13,188 bases of DNA. Origin: CAZIQY01 sp964541605. GTDB taxonomy: Bacteria > Desulfobacterota > Syntrophia > Syntrophales > UBA2185. The notes under the pieces were generated by a model. That model made no database searches. It was not told the DNA's origin and saw nothing but the letters and a program-made list of their open reading frames with translations. This document shows, piece by piece, positions 1 through 6,052 of the stretch; the first letter of the stretch is position 1, and each line of letters begins with the position of its first letter. Location: assembly GCA_964541605.1 (NCBI GenBank), contig CAZIQY010000079.1:1-13188 (forward strand), given 5' to 3'. The translations under genes and the position numbers were made by a program.

Positions 1-36
1 GTGGCTCACTTTTCACGACCGAAAATGGCTCACTTT
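1..36. mobile_element. Possible IS21-family terminal repeats (partial, at window edge)
   Basis: The 11-base word TGGCTCACTTT occurs at 2-12 and again at 26-36 in the same orientation, 24 bases apart. Tandem short repeats of this kind at an element's end are typical of IS21-family insertion sequences, and this word resembles ends I associate with that family. No transposase gene (istA/istB) lies to the right, so either the element extends off the left edge or only an end survives. The assignment rests on repeat layout and recall, not on a database match. Confidence 0.4.
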
Positions 37-371
37 GAAAAGACCGTTGACAGGAGCATCTTAATCACCTTGTACTGGAAGATATCTATCAACTTTTTCT
101 CAGTAATCCGCAACCCCTGATCATCAAAAATCGATTTTTGCCAGTTATTTAGAACGGTATCTACAAGTCCTCAATTTATGTGATGGGATTATACCGAAGA
201 TAACGACTTGAAGTGCTCAATAAAAAAAGCAGGACCATTTCTGACCCTGCCTTTCTGTAATCAAATTGATCATTTGCTTCTTAAACTTTCTCCTGACCCC
301 TGTCAACCCAAGTGATAGGTTCTGGAATAGCAGTAAAACCCGTTAAGATCAAAGCTCCATCATGTTGAGGG
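37..371. other. Gene-free stretch left of the exported-protein gene
   Basis: I see no coding region here. The stretch contains the intrinsic terminator at 222-250 and a segment around 291-310 whose complement reads GTTGACAGGGGTCAGG. That resembles the GGGGTCAG word often found near REP-associated transposase sites, but this is only a resemblance. A related GTTGACAGGAG occurs at 48-58 beside the IS21-like repeats. Confidence 0.4.
222..250 (-). terminator. Rho-independent terminator for the leftward exported-protein gene
   Basis: Read on the minus strand there is a stem with GCAGG/CCTGC arms (246-250 pairing with 229-233), followed directly by seven T residues (228 down to 222). It lies about 120 bases after the stop of the gene at 372-806 and has the right polarity to end that transcript. 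The stem is short, so strength is uncertain. Confidence 0.5.
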
Positions 372-806
372 TTAATCTTTATGTTTGCCCTTCCCTTTTC
401 CTTTGCCTTTGCTCTTTCCCGAACCGTCGTAAAGATCCTGGCCTCTTTTCAGGGCGTGAAACTCTTTCGACCCGGGTTTGATGCCCAGACTCTTTGCAAG
501 GGCTCCCCAGCCTTTTCCCTTCTTCTGTTTATATTCTTTGACGACGTATTCCGGCGGCCGGTTTGACATCTCACCTAACCGCATGACCATATAGGCATCC
601 GCCGGTTTGTCGACATTACTCAGAACGGCACTGACCTGAGCGTCGCCAATATGAAACCGAGTGCAGAGCTTTGCCCTGAATCCCGAAGGATCCGCTTCGG
701 CTTTGATGTTAATATCGGGCATCCAGTCAAAATCACCTGCTACAGCTATGGATGAAACAAGAAATAGTATCGCTGCGGCTCCAAGTATAATCTTAAAAAC
801 TCTCAT
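372..806 (-). CDS. Small exported protein with Lys/Gly-rich tail, unknown function
   Basis: This 144-residue protein starts at an ATG preceded by a strong Shine-Dalgarno sequence AAGGAGG (811-817, four bases from the start). Residues 1-23 form a classic signal peptide: MRVFK, a hydrophobic core, and SIAVAG around the cleavage site. The mature part is thus periplasmic or secreted. A central segment includes KSLGIKPGSKEFHALKRG, a pattern I associate with small periplasmic proteins of unknown function in deltaproteobacteria. The last 15 residues are a low-complexity run of alternating Lys and Gly/Ser (GKSKGKGKGKGKHKD), strongly basic and probably disordered, which could bind polyanions; that is inference. 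It appears to be a single-gene unit with its own terminator. The reading frame is intact. I do not recognise a named family. Confidence 0.75.
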   Translation of the reverse strand: MRVFKIILGAAAILFLVSSIAVAGDFDWMPDINIKAEADPSGFRAKLCTRFHIGDAQVSAVLSNVDKPADAYMVMRLGEMSNRPPEYVVKEYKQKKGKGWGALAKSLGIKPGSKEFHALKRGQDLYDGSGKSKGKGKGKGKHKD

Positions 807-1047
807 ATGACCTCCTTGTGCTTTTTACGGAATTGCAATTACTGTGTCTTTGGGTATAAGTTGACGTATTGGATTACAATATTATAATTCATGATAAGAT
901 GTCCATAAATTAGTACCACTCGAAAGGTTGTATGGATGACGAGAAACAGGTTCTCAATGTTACAGGAAGCACAAACACCCCCGACCACCTGAAAAAATCA
1001 CCCTTCCAAAATTGCACATTTAATTGAAAGTACTCAATGAATTTTCT

Positions 1048-1188
1048 TCAGTACATTTTCGTCAAAAATATCGGATACATGATCAAACCAGCCAGGAGGC
1101 CAGGAATATATCCCAGGAATATGACGATTACAAAGAAATCGCGGCCACACAGGGAATCCCCTAACGAAATATCTTCTTGACAGGCCAC
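1048..1188 (-). pseudogene. Remnant of a Pmp3/YqaE-family (UPF0057) small membrane protein
   Basis: Reading leftward from a GTG at 1186-1188 gives 46 codons ending in TGA at 1048-1050. The C-terminal half reads CGRDFFVIVIFLGYIPGLL followed by AGLIMY. This matches the family signature, in which a Cys-Gly-x-Asp-Phe segment leads into a second transmembrane helix containing LGYIPG. Family members are about 50 residues with two helices. Here the first helix with its usual Leu-Pro-Pro motif is absent, and the N-terminal part reads VACQEDISLGDSL, as if an internal piece were deleted. There is no ATG and no convincing ribosome-binding site. Family members are stress-related membrane proteins. I read this as a decayed copy; a functional short variant is less likely. 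Homology of the C-terminal half is fairly secure, the pseudogene status less so. Confidence 0.55.
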
Positions 1189-1217
1189 CCACAAAAAGTT
1201 ACACTTTAATATAACTT
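1177..1217 (+). promoter_or_regulatory. Sigma-70-type promoter with operator-like inverted repeat for the Phd/RelE operon
   Basis: A perfect -35 box TTGACA (1177-1182) is followed 17 bases later by TACACT (1200-1205, four of six matches to the -10 consensus). An inverted repeat AAGTTA (1196-1201) / TAACTT (1212-1217) overlaps the -10 region and the expected start. This position suits autorepression by the antitoxin or the antitoxin-toxin complex, as is usual for Phd/YefM systems. The antitoxin ATG follows at 1234 with a GAGGAG ribosome-binding site at 1222-1227. Operator function is inferred from position and symmetry. Confidence 0.5.
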
Positions 1218-1233
1218 ATTTGAGGAGAATGTT

Positions 1234-1509
1234 ATGCGCTTTGCGGGAATAAAAGAACTGAAGCACAAAACCATGGACATTCTGATGCAGTCCAAAGAAG
1301 GCGATATCATCATTACTGCTCACGGAAAACCCATGGCCGTCCTTCACCACATCACCGAGGAAGATCTGCAGGACTACCTGATTGAAAATGATCCTGCTTT
1401 TCAATCCAGGATTGCGGAGGCTTTCGCCGAATATGAGGGGCGGGGAGGCATCAGCGCCGACGATTTGATCAAAAAACTGGAAAAGCGCCGTGGATCCCAA
1501 AAGGCATAA
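1234..1509 (+). CDS. Phd/YefM-family antitoxin
   Basis: The 91-residue protein begins at an ATG with a GAGGAG ribosome-binding site six bases upstream. The N-terminal half has the Phd/YefM fold pattern: a helix with KELKHKTMDILMQSKEG, then the strand-turn IIITAHGKPMAVL, which matches the usual 'I-t-x-x-G-K-P-x-A-V-L' core. Known members bind operator DNA through this N-terminal domain and neutralise the toxin with a flexible C-terminal segment, here about residues 45-91, rich in charged residues. The stop overlaps the start of the toxin gene by 20 bases, so translation is probably coupled. The family call is firm; the exact subgroup cannot be told from the sequence alone. Confidence 0.85.
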   Translation: MRFAGIKELKHKTMDILMQSKEGDIIITAHGKPMAVLHHITEEDLQDYLIENDPAFQSRIAEAFAEYEGRGGISADDLIKKLEKRRGSQKA

Positions 1510-1783
1510 GATCATATTCAGCCCCTCCGCAGAGTGCGATATCGAAAGGCTCGAAATCGACGCCTCCCTTCAACTCGTCAAAGACATAAAATCTTATCTG
1601 GAACCCAATCGACTACCCTTTGGAAAAAGCAGGATAAAAAAGTTGACCGGTTATAATCCTACGCTATATCGCTTGAGAAGCGGTGATTATCGGGCATACT
1701 ATCGAATTTTAACAGGGGAAGTCATTATTCTGGCCATGACACACAGGAACGATAGTGAAAAATTTTTGAAAAAACTCAAGTGA
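1490..1783 (+). CDS. RelE/ParE-superfamily toxin
   Basis: The 97-residue protein begins at a GTG inside the end of the antitoxin frame (20-base overlap). This fits the antitoxin-first arrangement and favours lower toxin output. The pattern is typical of RelE/ParE: an N-terminal IIFSPSAECDIERL strand-helix, a middle basic segment RIKKLTGYNPTLYRLRSGDYRAYYRI, and a C-terminal VIILAMTHRNDSEKF. The 'L-x-G-x-x-x-x-Y-R-x-R-x-G-x-Y-R-x-x-Y' run and the late HR are hallmark residues of the fold. RelE types cut mRNA on the ribosome while ParE types poison gyrase; the sequence does not settle which applies. Arg68 and the late His-Arg pair are candidate functional residues. The frame is intact, so the pair is probably active. 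Confidence 0.85.
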   Translation: MDPKRHKIIFSPSAECDIERLEIDASLQLVKDIKSYLEPNRLPFGKSRIKKLTGYNPTLYRLRSGDYRAYYRILTGEVIILAMTHRNDSEKFLKKLK

Positions 1784-1828
1784 GAAAACTCATTCCGGCG
1801 TTTTTTATCATGCTGAAAGGAAGGATAA

Positions 1829-2212
1829 ATGGATCTGCCGAAGAAAGGCGAAGAGGCGCCGCTCTCCAGGATCAGGGAAATCTGTGAAGAGTACGGCCTG
1901 AAAGCTCTCTGGGTAAAAATTGAGAAGGACCCGCCTCAAAAACCGTTCAAGAGCGACGGATGTTCCCTGTGGTTTGATTCGTGGGGCGGAAAATGTCTGT
2001 ACCCGGCGTGTTTTCTTCACGATCTGAAATACTGGGCGGGATACCCGGGCGAAGACGTGGAGAGGCTGATTGCCGATGCGGAGTTGATGATTGACGTTGC
2101 CCGGATCACCGGTGGAACCGGGATGGCGGAGACCATGTTCCATGGTGTGCGGATAGGCGGACACGAGATATTCAAGCAGTCGTTCTCGTGGGGTTTCGGG
2201 CGTGTGCCCTGA
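1829..2212 (+). CDS. Small protein with phospholipase A2-like Cys/His-Asp/Tyr-Trp motif, unknown function
   Basis: This 127-residue protein starts at an ATG with a strong AGGAAGGA ribosome-binding site at 1818-1825. No signal peptide or membrane segment is visible. The middle reads SDGCSLWFDSWGGKCLYPACFLHDLKYWAGYPGE in two runs: a Cys-containing loop, then C-x3-HD-x2-YW-x-G. This resembles the catalytic His-Asp helix of phospholipase A2-like proteins (C-C-x-x-H-D-x-C-Y). It is followed by an acidic helix with ADAELMIDV and a C-terminal GVRIGGHEIF...SFSWGFGR that I recall from uncharacterised proteobacterial proteins of the same layout. Hydrolase activity is an inference from the motif alone. 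It follows the TA operon by 45 bases but has its own ribosome-binding site, and no functional link is evident. The frame is intact. Confidence 0.65.
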   Translation: MDLPKKGEEAPLSRIREICEEYGLKALWVKIEKDPPQKPFKSDGCSLWFDSWGGKCLYPACFLHDLKYWAGYPGEDVERLIADAELMIDVARITGGTGMAETMFHGVRIGGHEIFKQSFSWGFGRVP

Positions 2213-2245
2213 TCCCGCTTGCCATTTTCGCGAAGGCGGGGATCC
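2211..2245. repeat. REP-like imperfect palindrome
   Basis: GATCCCGC at 2211-2218 and GGCGGGGATC near 2235-2244 form an imperfect inverted repeat around CATTTTCGCGAA. The GCGAAGGCGGGGATCC word is a frequent interspersed repeat in deltaproteobacterial genomes. It lies just after the stop of the rightward gene (2212), between two converging genes, and could act in transcription termination or be an inert repeat. Confidence 0.45.
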
Positions 2246-2274
2246 GTAATACCGTAACTGCTTGAAAAAACAAG

Positions 2275-2295
2275 ATTCCGGGTCATGCCCGGAAT
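2275..2295. repeat. REP-like perfect inverted repeat
   Basis: ATTCCGGG (2275-2282) and CCCGGAAT (2288-2295) are perfect eight-base arms around a five-base loop, TCATG. It forms a pair with the palindrome at 2211-2245. Such palindromes are typical of interspersed extragenic repeats. It also marks the point where the relic C-terminal coding frame of the neighbouring MFS gene stops. Confidence 0.5.
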
Positions 2296-2338
2296 AACAG
2301 AACAGGTATTTTCAGGCTTTCTGCGGGTTCATCAGGAC

Positions 2339-2914
2339 TCATATCGAATGCCCGGCTTTTGCTTTAGCGGGCACGAAAAAAAGCGCCAGGGTGATTCCGA
2401 GTATGGTCAATCCGGTGCACAGAATGAAAGTCAGTGTAAACCCGATATGATCTGAGAGCAAGCCGCCTGCGGTCGGGCCGATGATCCAGCCGAGACTCCA
2501 AGTCGTGTTGTAGATTCCCATCGCCTTGCCCCGGTTTTCTCCGCTCACAAGATCGGCAATCAGCGCCGTCGTAGAGGTTCCCAGGGCAGCCCAGGCCATG
2601 CCCTCGGCCATCTGGACGATGAGCAGCGGGATATAGCTTCTGCTCATGGCGTAACCCAGAAAGACAAAGGCGAATATGGCCATGGAAAAAAGGAGGACCT
2701 TTTTGCGTCCGAAACGGTCGGCGATGGCCCCCGCAAAAGGAGAACAGATCGCCCCGGCCGTGGCGCCGGAGGTATAGAGAAAACCGATCTGGCTTTTCGT
2801 CAGCCCGATTTCGGCCATATAGATGGATATGATGGAATAGACGATGCCCGTGCAGATCATGAAGGGAAATACGGCCAGGCAAACGAGATAGAGTTCTTTC
2901 TTCTGCATAATCAT
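2339..2914 (-). CDS. Half-length MFS transporter (N-terminal six helices only), probably truncated
   Basis: The chosen start is the ATG at 2914, which has GGAAAGGAA just upstream; an in-frame TTG at 2965 has no such signal. This gives 191 residues. The protein contains six predicted membrane helices (about residues 8-33, 43-63, 72-92, 95-118, 131-157, 163-183). The MFS motif A, GAIADRFGRKK, lies at residues 62-72 between helices 2 and 3. The usual MFS length is about 400 residues with 12 helices, so the second half is missing. Just past the stop, the next frame reads on with FDMSPDEPAESLKIPVLLFR, like the linker that joins the two halves in this family. It then ends in the REP-like palindrome at 2275-2295. 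This suggests a frameshift plus loss of the 3' half. Substrate is unknown. It is divergent from the SDR gene. A working half-transporter forming a dimer is conceivable but less likely. Confidence 0.7.
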   Translation of the reverse strand: MIMQKKELYLVCLAVFPFMICTGIVYSIISIYMAEIGLTKSQIGFLYTSGATAGAICSPFAGAIADRFGRKKVLLFSMAIFAFVFLGYAMSRSYIPLLIVQMAEGMAWAALGTSTTALIADLVSGENRGKAMGIYNTTWSLGWIIGPTAGGLLSDHIGFTLTFILCTGLTILGITLALFFVPAKAKAGHSI

Positions 2915-2995
2915 GTTCCTTTCCAAGAAGACAGGATTCTGGTAGATTGACGTACCGGAGTTCAAGCATCATACACCGATGGAAAGGTTTTTCAA

Positions 2996-3802
2996 ATGAA
3001 GAGATTCAGCGGGACCGTGACATTTATTACAGGCGCCTCATCAGGCATCGGGGCGGCTCTAAGTGTGGAAATCGCGCGTCAGGGCGGTGATGTTGTGCTG
3101 GTTGCACGTCGCAAGGAACGGTTGCACAAGCTTGTCCACGAGATAGAATCGACAGGAAGGCGGGCGCTGGCGATTCAGGCCGATATAGCCAATGACGGGG
3201 ATATTGAACTGGCGGTAAAGAAAACCAACGCTGAATTCGGGCGGATCGATTATGTCGTTGCCAACGCGGGGTTCGGCGTTGCCGGACGCTTCGAAAAGCT
3301 GACGATCGAGGATTTCCGGCGGCAGTTTGAAACGAACGTCTTTGGTGTGTTGAGAACCGTTTATGCGACCCGGGAAAACCTCATCGCGTCCCGCGGGTGC
3401 TTCGGGATCATCGGCAGCGTCAACGGCTATATCGCCACTCCGCGTCTTTCACCCTACGTCATGAGTAAGTTCGCCGTTCACGGGCTCGCCGAGTCCCTCT
3501 GGTATGAGTTCAGGCCTCACGGCGTCGGAGTGGTTCTCATCGCACCGGGCTTTATAGAGACGGAGATCCGCCAGGTCGATAAAATGGGCGTCCACCATCC
3601 TGAAATGAAGGACAGCGTTCCCCCCTGGATGAGGATGCCGGCGGAAAAAGCGGCAAGGCAGATCGTGGATGCCTTTTACAGGCGCAAGCGGATCAAGGTG
3701 ATTACCGCTCATGGTAAATTCGCCGTCTTTCTTCAGCGTCACTGCCCGGGGCTTCTGTCTGCTGTCATGTATCCCCTGAGTAAAAAAGGTCTGTTGGGTT
3801 AA
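2996..3802 (+). CDS. Classical short-chain dehydrogenase/reductase (SDR)
   Basis: The 268-residue protein is a complete classical SDR. The cofactor loop TGASSGIG is at residues 12-19, NAG at 90-92, and the catalytic tetrad is Asn114, Ser141, Tyr154 and Lys158 (YVMSK). VARRKER at residues 36-42, with basic residues after the second strand, favours NADP(H) over NAD(H). These features support an NAD(P)-dependent alcohol/ketone oxidoreductase in the cytoplasm, but the substrate cannot be read from the sequence. The C-terminal 40 residues are basic and moderately hydrophobic (FAVFLQRHCPGLLSAVMYPL), which may help membrane association. GGAAAGG lies eight bases before the ATG. The rmuC gene starts only 12 bases downstream, so the two are likely cotranscribed, though no functional link is known. 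Confidence 0.88.
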   Translation: MKRFSGTVTFITGASSGIGAALSVEIARQGGDVVLVARRKERLHKLVHEIESTGRRALAIQADIANDGDIELAVKKTNAEFGRIDYVVANAGFGVAGRFEKLTIEDFRRQFETNVFGVLRTVYATRENLIASRGCFGIIGSVNGYIATPRLSPYVMSKFAVHGLAESLWYEFRPHGVGVVLIAPGFIETEIRQVDKMGVHHPEMKDSVPPWMRMPAEKAARQIVDAFYRRKRIKVITAHGKFAVFLQRHCPGLLSAVMYPLSKKGLLG

Positions 3803-3814
3803 AGGAACCTGCTT

Positions 3815-5371
3815 ATGAGTAATATGGTCGCTGTTTTTATTTTCGTGGCCGGCGTTGTCGCCGGTGGACTTCTCGTGTACTTGGCGGCCAAGCTGAAAAT
3901 CAGGGAAGCCGCAGAAAAAGCCAGGATGGAAGGAGAAACGGAACGCTCCGCTCTCACAGAGAGGCTCAAAAGCAGGGACGATCAGTTGCAGGAGATGAAA
4001 TCCGCCATCGGGAAGGCAGGCGGAGAGATTTCCGCGCTTCGTGAGGATCTGAGATTGCAGTCGGACAGGCGTTCCGCGGCGGAAGAAAAAAATACAAGAA
4101 TACCGGAGCTTGAATCAGCCGTTACGGTAAAAGAGGAGAGAATCGCGGCGCTGCTGGCGGAAAATGCGGACATGAAGACAAAGCTGTCCGAAATAGAGAC
4201 AAGATTGACGGAAGAGCGAAAAGCCGTTGAAGAAAAACTCCTGCTCCTCAATGAAGCGGAAGGAAAATTGTCCGATGCTTTCAAGGCGTTGTCTGTTGAC
4301 GCCCTGAAAAGCAGCAATCAGTCCTTTCTGGAACTGGCGCGAGAGACCCTGGAGAGGTATCAGGAATCTGCGCAAAGCGATCTCCGGACACGCCAGACCG
4401 CCATCGATGAACTGGTCAAACCCTTGAAAGAATCCCTGGAGAAGGTGGATGGCCGGATTCAAGAGATTGAACACGCCCGCACGACGGCTTATGTCTCTTT
4501 AACAGAACAGATTAAGTCCCTTTCTGTGTCTCAGAACCAGCTTCAAATGGAGACGACCAACCTTGTCCGGGCCTTGCGGGTGCCCGTCGTCCGCGGAAGA
4601 TGGGGGGAAATTCAGCTCCAACGGGTGGTGGAAATGGCAGGCATGGTCGAATACTGCGATTTTTTCCAGCAGGAATCCGTCACCACGGAAGACGGCCGCC
4701 AGCGGCCCGATATGATCGTCAGACTCCCCAACGACAAGAACATCGTCATCGATGCCAAGGCCCCTTTGCAGGCGTACCTGGAGGCATTGGAATCCCCGGA
4801 TGATACTGCCCGCGTGGCGAAACTCAAAGAACATGCCCGGCATATACGGAATCATCTGACCGGCCTGGGATCAAAATCATACTGGGATCAATTCAAGCCC
4901 ACTCCGGAGTTTGCCGTGCTGTTCCTCCCCGGCGAAACCTTTTTCAGCGCCGCCCTCGAACAGGACCCGTCCCTGATTGAATTCGGCGTTGATCAGCGTG
5001 TCATCCTGGCCACGCCGACGACGCTGATTGCCCTGCTGAAAGCCGTCGCCTACGGCTGGCGTCATGAGAAACTTGCGGAAAACGCCGAGGAGATCAGCAC
5101 CCTTGGCAAAACATTGTACGACCGGATTAAAATTCTTGCGGGATATTTCTCCGATATGGGGAAAAGCCTGGATCGAACGGTGGATCTTTACAACAAGGCG
5201 GTCGGCTCTCTGGAGGCAAGGGTTCTTGTCACGGCCCGCAAGTTCAAGGAACTCGGCGTCTCGACGGGGGACGATATAGAAACCCTCGATAGCATTGACC
5301 GGTCAACCCGCGCGCTCCAATCGCCGGAAATGTCCACCGATCAGGCGAAGGAAGATGATCAAAATGAATAA
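3815..5371 (+). CDS. rmuC: DNA recombination protein RmuC
   Basis: The 518-residue protein has the standard RmuC layout. A single N-terminal membrane anchor (about residues 4-24, VAVFIFVAGVVAGGLLVYLA) is followed by a long charged coiled coil (about 28-150, rich in Glu, Lys, Arg and Leu). A helical linker then leads to the RmuC domain at about 250-470. That domain carries WGEIQ at residues 263-267, then RPD at 297-299 and IDAK at 312-315, which fits the PD-(D/E)xK nuclease-like core noted for this family (Asp299, Asp313, Lys315). RmuC limits recombination at inverted repeats in E. coli; its biochemical activity is still inferred. Length is normal. The start lies 12 bases after the SDR stop and has an AGGAAC-type ribosome-binding site. 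The C-terminal 25 residues are acidic and variable. Confidence 0.93.
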   Translation: MSNMVAVFIFVAGVVAGGLLVYLAAKLKIREAAEKARMEGETERSALTERLKSRDDQLQEMKSAIGKAGGEISALREDLRLQSDRRSAAEEKNTRIPELESAVTVKEERIAALLAENADMKTKLSEIETRLTEERKAVEEKLLLLNEAEGKLSDAFKALSVDALKSSNQSFLELARETLERYQESAQSDLRTRQTAIDELVKPLKESLEKVDGRIQEIEHARTTAYVSLTEQIKSLSVSQNQLQMETTNLVRALRVPVVRGRWGEIQLQRVVEMAGMVEYCDFFQQESVTTEDGRQRPDMIVRLPNDKNIVIDAKAPLQAYLEALESPDDTARVAKLKEHARHIRNHLTGLGSKSYWDQFKPTPEFAVLFLPGETFFSAALEQDPSLIEFGVDQRVILATPTTLIALLKAVAYGWRHEKLAENAEEISTLGKTLYDRIKILAGYFSDMGKSLDRTVDLYNKAVGSLEARVLVTARKFKELGVSTGDDIETLDSIDRSTRALQSPEMSTDQAKEDDQNE

Positions 5372-5454
5372 CGATCACCTCTAACTCCCACCACGGAAAA
5401 GAAAATTCTTATCAATTCAATTCAATCAATTCCCCAAAGCTTGCTTCGGGAAGG

Positions 5455-5622
5455 GGCGGTTTCGCAGGCAGACTTACAACCAGAAAATACGTTTCTCTTG
5501 CCAAAGTCAGCAGAGCCACAGCCTTCAGGGAGATAGATCACCTTATGAAACTCGGGATCATTAAACAGAATCCCGGCAGAGGCCGGAGTGTAAGCTATGA
5601 GTTGAACTGGGAGGGGATGTGA
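5455..5622 (+). pseudogene. C-terminal winged-helix fragment of a Fic-family protein
   Basis: A rightward frame reads GGFAGRLTTRKYVSLAKVSR, then ATAFREIDHLMKLGIIKQ and GRGRSVSYELNW, ending in TGA at 5620-5622. This matches the C-terminal winged-helix module of Fic/DUF4172 proteins, with its 'L-T-x-x-K-Y-x-x-x-x-x-x-S-x-x-T-A-x-R-x-I-x-x-L-x-x-x-G-I' pattern and closing GGRS-Y motif. The Fic catalytic domain (HPFxxGNGR) is nowhere upstream; rmuC ends at 5371. The frame is open to the left as far as the rmuC stop but has no homologous sequence there. I read it as the tail of a lost gene. Fic proteins transfer AMP or other nucleotides to target proteins; no such activity remains here. Confidence 0.65.
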
Positions 5623-5649
5623 ACGGTTTTTCCTTTTTGAATGCGTTAA

Positions 5650-5693
5650 TTGACTGATCTTGAAAAGTATGCAATATTGCTATCACTAATAGC
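5650..5693 (+). promoter_or_regulatory. Candidate promoter and palindromes upstream of the MntA/HepT operon
   Basis: TTGACT (5650-5655) is followed after 17 bases by AATATT (5673-5678, four of six -10 matches). The -10 sits inside a perfect 10-base palindrome GCAATATTGC (5671-5680). That is followed at once by the inverted repeat GCTAT-CACTA-ATAGC (5679-5693). Stacked palindromes over a promoter are typical of autoregulated TA operons. It is about 65 bases upstream of the antitoxin start. This is position-based inference. Confidence 0.35.
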
Positions 5694-5758
5694 TGAAATA
5701 CTATTGTTTCGGTCGGACAAGTTCGAATTGCCACCGTTATAAAGTGGAAAGGATGCAG

Positions 5759-6052
5759 ATGATGTTGAGAAGCGACGAGATTCTTGATTTCCTCAAACAA
5801 CACAAGCAAGACCTCGAAGCACGGTTTTCCGTGAGATGCATCGGCTTGTTCGGATCTGTCCTTCGCGGTTCCGCCAGTGATAGGAGCGACGTGGACATTC
5901 TGGTCGAACTGGCTCATCCCACCTTCGATCAGTATATGGATTTGAAATTCTTTCTCGAGGATAAACTGGGAAGGCCCGTAGACCTCGTGTTGGCTGATTC
6001 CTTGAAGCCGCGCCTCAAGCCGATCATCACTCGCGAGGCGGCCTATGCGTAG
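5759..6052 (+). CDS. mntA: MntA-type minimal nucleotidyltransferase antitoxin
   Basis: I chose the ATG at 5759, five bases after AAAGGA. An in-frame GTG at 5744 and ATGs at 5753 and 5762 are alternatives. The resulting 97-residue protein carries the full GSX10DXD motif of MntA antitoxins: Gly32-Ser33, then ten residues, then Asp44-Val-Asp46. A third acidic residue is Asp75 in PVDLV. In characterised HepT/MntA systems this enzyme transfers AMP groups to a tyrosine of the HepT toxin and so blocks its RNase activity. It overlaps the HEPN toxin gene by eight bases, which supports translational coupling. The motif is intact, so the enzyme is probably active. Confidence 0.85.
   Translation: MMLRSDEILDFLKQHKQDLEARFSVRCIGLFGSVLRGSASDRSDVDILVELAHPTFDQYMDLKFFLEDKLGRPVDLVLADSLKPRLKPIITREAAYA

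Larger units (their letters stand above)
807..1233. other. Intergenic stretch between exported protein and TA operon
   Basis: The right half holds the Pmp3/YqaE-like remnant (1048-1188) and the TA promoter/operator (1177-1217). The left half (807-1047) has only a 31-codon rightward frame at 932-1027 with weak translation signals and no recognisable product. No RNA gene or other repeat is evident. Confidence 0.5.
5372..5758. other. Intergenic stretch holding a Fic remnant and the TA control region
   Basis: This stretch is gene-free except for the Fic C-terminal fragment at 5455-5622. The right third, 5623-5758, carries candidate promoter and palindromes for the MntA/HepT operon. No terminator for rmuC is obvious. 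Repeats of AATTCAATTC around 5414-5430 are simple sequence only. Confidence 0.5.

Noticed and set aside
932..1027. Rightward 31-codon frame (MDDEKQVLNVTGSTNTPDHL...)
   Set aside because: Composition is protein-like, but it is very short, has only a weak AAAGG upstream and no recognisable family.
1781..1806. TGAG-AAAA-CTCA stem followed by TTTTTT after the RelE-like toxin gene, considered as a terminator
   Set aside because: The stem is only four base pairs and is separated from the T-run by eight bases; too weak to annotate.
2017..2286. Leftward frames opposite the 127-residue gene
   Set aside because: Antisense shadows of a gene with its own strong ribosome-binding site and conserved motif; no independent evidence.
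5414..5430. AATTCAATTC-type short repeats, considered as a repeat array
   Set aside because: Only a few bases of simple sequence; no spacer regularity and no CRISPR-like structure anywhere in the window.
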